The position numbers and the translations under genes were made by a program. Positions 61,426 through 64,000 of a DNA stretch of 64,000 nucleotides are shown one piece after another. Source of the stretch: Anaerosporobacter faecicola (lineage in GTDB: Bacteria > Bacillota > Clostridia > Lachnospirales > Lachnospiraceae); assembly GCF_012070565.1 (NCBI RefSeq), contig NZ_JAAQRO010000052.1:62001-126000 (forward strand), in the 5' to 3' direction. How positions within the stretch are numbered: the stretch's first letter is position 1; each line of letters begins with the position of its first letter. The notes below the pieces were generated by a model that was not told the DNA's origin, did no database searches, and saw only the letters and a program-made list of their open reading frames with translations.

Positions 61426-62067
61426 TTACCATCTAAAATGTTGTTCTACCTTTTGAACAGTTTCTTCCACAGAAGTACTGTTATCTCTTTCAATCCAAAA
61501 ATATTGACTGTCCTTAATTTCCTTACATCTCTTAACATTAATTTCTCTTAATGTTGTATTACAAGTTAGCTTTGCTTTATCAACATCAGTTGCACTATTG
61601 ATAAAATTACTAAAATCTTGATGGTCTGGACGATTGCAGTAATCATTGACAAGATTCGTAGGGTCTTTTATTAAAAACACTACTTGTGATAAGTCAGTTA
61701 ATCGATCAGCCTCATCTACTGTTAAATGACAATCACATAAGACGATTTGATTTTGTGAAATTCTGATTAAATCTAGTAAAACAAAATCCAACTGTTCTCT
61801 TGTATTATCAATCAACCATTTTTTGTATTCTTCAACTGAACGACCAAAGAATTCATCCGCATTATTGAAGGTTTTATTCATAGAAGGTTGAGACTGCGCA
61901 TTAGACATCTGTTGATGTTTTGAAAACTGTTCATCAATATCATATACGACATAACCATACTTTTTTGCTAATGCACGTGAAATAGTTGTTTTCCCACCAC
62001 AAGGTGTACCTGTTATAAAATATACATTTTTTAAGTATTCTTTAATTACATTGTCTTGAAATATCAT
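61426..62067 (-). CDS. P-loop nucleotide kinase-like protein
   Basis: 213 residues. The Walker A motif is GTPCGGKTT (20-28), followed by ISRALAKKYGYVVYDIDEQF, the pattern of shikimate/adenylate-kinase-type P-loop kinases. VLLDLIRI and IVLCDCHLT would supply the Walker B strand. The substrate is unknown; small-molecule or antibiotic kinases and AAA_33-type proteins share this plan. It is a single gene with its own terminator, in the low-complexity right end of the window. Confidence 0.82.
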   Translation of the reverse strand: MIFQDNVIKEYLKNVYFITGTPCGGKTTISRALAKKYGYVVYDIDEQFSKHQQMSNAQSQPSMNKTFNNADEFFGRSVEEYKKWLIDNTREQLDFVLLDLIRISQNQIVLCDCHLTVDEADRLTDLSQVVFLIKDPTNLVNDYCNRPDHQDFSNFINSATDVDKAKLTCNTTLREINVKRCKEIKDSQYFWIERDNSTSVEETVQKVEQHFRW

Positions 62068-62315
62068 TTGATTTCTCCTTTATTAAATAGTTTTAATCAC
62101 TTAAAATAGCACAAAACTATTTAACATAGTCTTATGCTCTTAGATATTTCTTAATCGTAAAAAAGCCACCATAATAAATCCTCCTGATCTGATATAACTA
62201 TTTTTTCATATTTTACCATGTAAAAGCAAAACTATCAACATAAAACCACTTTTTATATCATAATTAGACACAAAATACACTAATATATCATAAAATGACA
62301 ACCCCTTAACAACGC

Positions 62316-62837
62316 TTATTTATTAATTCTAAAATGTATGTTTTCCAGAATTATTTCATATGGTACAACATTTTTTTGAGTCAATTTTACGATATATCTA
62401 CATTTGGGATAGTGTATGCCAATTTGTTCATATACTGTTTCTTCTATCATTATTTTTTTAGTACCCTCTAATATCATAAACACCTTATAAATCATATTTA
62501 AAATTTGTTCATGGGTCTTATCTCTTAGTGTTCCTTCATATACAACATTATGGTAGGTTTCGCTTCCTGACAGCTCTTCTTTCGCATGATCATCGAAAAA
62601 CATAATCTCCTCATCGAACACAAATATTCCAATCAAATGCTCATAAAATAGAATCTCTATATTTTCATCAACAAACTCAATACTAAAAATCCTTTCTTTT
62701 TCTCCTTTTTTCTTTTCATACATTGTTATATTAAATTTGTGATTACCTTGCGCAGTAATTGGCTCTACTAAATAATTCATAATTTCATGATTAGTAAATT
62801 TAAGCATATATTGCTCATCTGGATATAAATCGATCAT
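62316..62837 (-). CDS. Hypothetical protein
   Basis: 173 residues, acidic, with alternating hydrophobic patterns that suggest beta-strands (ERIFSIEFVDENIEILFYEHLIGIFVFDEEIMFFDDH). No signal peptide, membrane helix or family recognised. The ribosome site is weak: the sequence before the ATG lacks a clear GGAGG at normal spacing. A GGGAGG lies about 40 bases upstream inside an 8-bp inverted repeat (AATGGATT with AATCCATT, about 62860-62895). The open frame is long and its codon use is like that of its neighbours, so I accept it as a gene. Confidence 0.65.
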   Translation of the reverse strand: MIDLYPDEQYMLKFTNHEIMNYLVEPITAQGNHKFNITMYEKKKGEKERIFSIEFVDENIEILFYEHLIGIFVFDEEIMFFDDHAKEELSGSETYHNVVYEGTLRDKTHEQILNMIYKVFMILEGTKKIMIEETVYEQIGIHYPKCRYIVKLTQKNVVPYEIILENIHFRINK

Positions 62838-62995
62838 CTTATATCAATCCATTTTACCTAATGGATTTCCTCCCTTTTCTAAGTATCTAATCCATTTTGC
62901 TAAATTATATCAGTTAATTTATTACCAGTATTGGACATATCTTTATATCTATGTTCAGCCTATATACCAATTGAATATACAATACAAAACTACAA

Positions 62996-63511
62996 TCAAA
63001 TATATATCTCCCAATATGATTGTATTCTTTCCTTGGGATACAATTCATCAAGCAGTCCAAATTCCGGATCATAATACTTGCCTTTATGATACAAAACCCA
63101 ATGGCCATATTTAGGAAGCAAAACCTTTAATATACATGTATCGGGAAGCTTGGTGTTATTATCTGCTTTTGTCATTGTTTTTGCGCATAATACACCAAAG
63201 TGTTCTAATGCAATTGCAAGTTCTTTTTTACCAGTCCCCTTATCATTATGTATAACTTCTATAACCTCATCAACGGATACATTTGCTAACATAGCCACAC
63301 AGGCTTGTCCACACAAATATTCTGTTGGTTGCTTAATAAATTGTATTTCCACTACTGCATTCTCCTCTACAATAATTATATATCCATTCACTGCCTTGTA
63401 ACATTCATTTTCTCTGCCAATTGCTCCTGTGTTATTTTCTTCAGTTTTCGTAAATAATTTATATTTGTACCTAAACTCATATAATTTCATCTCCATTTTA
63501 TATTTATCCAT
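62996..63511 (-). CDS. C39-like papain-fold cysteine peptidase
   Basis: 171 residues. The C-terminal 115 residues match the C39/papain-like pattern: Gln61 and Cys67 in QPTEYLCGQACVAML, His137 in YGHWVLYH and Asp148 in YYDPEFG. The first 55 residues are unrelated and charged. C39 domains usually cut leader peptides and are fused to ABC exporters, but here the domain stands alone with no exporter or bacteriocin nearby, so its target is unknown. AAAGG lies close to the first ATG; a later ATG (codon 6 or 8) may be the real start. Confidence 0.75.
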   Translation of the reverse strand: MDKYKMEMKLYEFRYKYKLFTKTEENNTGAIGRENECYKAVNGYIIIVEENAVVEIQFIKQPTEYLCGQACVAMLANVSVDEVIEVIHNDKGTGKKELAIALEHFGVLCAKTMTKADNNTKLPDTCILKVLLPKYGHWVLYHKGKYYDPEFGLLDELYPKERIQSYWEIYI

Positions 63512-63725
63512 CGGCCTTTAGAATAAACCCATTATATTGCATGAGATGAAATAAATAAACCAACCTTCATGCACTCTTTTGCAAATATTGTTACGTGGCA
63601 CGTTACATTTTTTCGTTATGATAAATATTTGTCGTTATTTAGCTCGTGATTATATCGAACTAAGCAGACCGATAAATTGGAAGATACGCAATTCGGGTAG
63701 CCATACCCTTTTATTTTTCTTGTTC

Positions 63726-64000
63726 TCATTCACTTAATAATGTTTTACTCATCCATATATGTGGGCATCCTTCATCATCATCTTCTAATCCATGTTCCAG
63801 ATATCCCACCTTGTTATAGAAATCTTTCACTCGACATTGCGCATGTAACCTAATACTTTTTCCGCCTCTTTTCAAAACAGTTTTTTCTACTTCCCTAAGC
63901 AAACCTACTCCAATATTTTTTCCTCGAAAATCACTCAAAACAGCTAGTCGTCCTAAAATAAAAGCACCGTCTTTATCTTCTATAACTCTACAAGTTGCTA
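63726..64000 (-). CDS. GNAT-family acetyltransferase (partial)
   Basis: The last 90 or so residues of a GNAT acetyltransferase, open to the right edge. The acetyl-CoA site is seen as FILGRLAVLSDFRGKNIGVGLLREVEK, and the end (IRLHAQCRVKDFYNKVGYLEHG, then CPHIWMSK) is typical of ElaA/GNAT proteins. An internal ATG at 63938 is not the start, because the conserved LGRLAVLSDFRGKNIG strand begins before it. Confidence 0.85.
   Translation of the reverse strand, partial: ATCRVIEDKDGAFILGRLAVLSDFRGKNIGVGLLREVEKTVLKRGGKSIRLHAQCRVKDFYNKVGYLEHGLEDDDEGCPHIWMSKTLLSE

Overview
The window is A+T-rich, uses the standard bacterial code, and carries strong AGGAGG-type ribosome sites, short operons and U-tract terminators. 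Together with pyruvate formate-lyase, the FecCD iron uptake genes, SdpRI, PdxSTR and LytTR regulators, this points to an anaerobic, fermentative member of the Clostridia, most like Lachnospiraceae. This is inference from gene content; no rRNA or marker gene fixes the genus. I see no rRNA, CRISPR array, prophage or intact insertion sequence.

Region by region. 1-5.2 kb (minus strand): an edge-truncated quorum-type sensor with its LytTR regulator, then pflB and pflA separated by a terminator-like hairpin. 5.2-11.2 kb: a sugar uptake operon (binding protein, two permeases, GH13 glucosidase) with its LacI-type regulator upstream and a readable promoter and operator. 11.3-16.6 kb: two large helicases. 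17-24.2 kb: an iron alcohol dehydrogenase with an unusual leader hairpin, then a two-component system with a BcrA-type ABC transporter whose ATPase is frameshifted, then a second ABC pair. 24.3-31.7 kb: MATE exporter, fused MacB-like ABC protein, OPT transporter and a methyltransferase. 31.9-41.2 kb: TetR with two matching operators, a hybrid histidine kinase with a dead second receiver, AraC/GyrI regulator, acetyltransferase, deformylase-like protein, PAP2 phosphatase, XRE regulator and a phospholipase C-like protein.

41.5-45.2 kb holds a decayed HAD phosphatase gene, then rtcB preceded in the same orientation by a degenerate tRNA-like gene and a terminator. This is the most unusual arrangement in the window. 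A phosphopantetheinyl transferase and a Cys-rich DUF protein follow. 45.5-49.5 kb is a FecCD-type siderophore uptake operon with a palindrome in its leader. 50.2-53.3 kb is the pdxR / pdxST vitamin B6 unit. 53.4-59.9 kb holds YjbR, SdpRI with a 44-bp perfect palindrome over its promoter, an ECF sigma factor with its partner, an HD-domain remnant, an SGNH hydrolase and a CcdA/TlpA thiol-redox pair. 60-64 kb holds an ArsC-like protein, a ruined divergent MATE/AraC locus, a P-loop kinase, an unknown protein, a C39-like peptidase and an edge-truncated acetyltransferase.

Two themes recur. First, gene remnants with one missing end (HAD, VOC, HD, MATE, AraC) show that deletion is active here. Second, a roughly 36-74 bp sequence occurs three times on the plus strand in intergenic DNA and matches no feature I can name.
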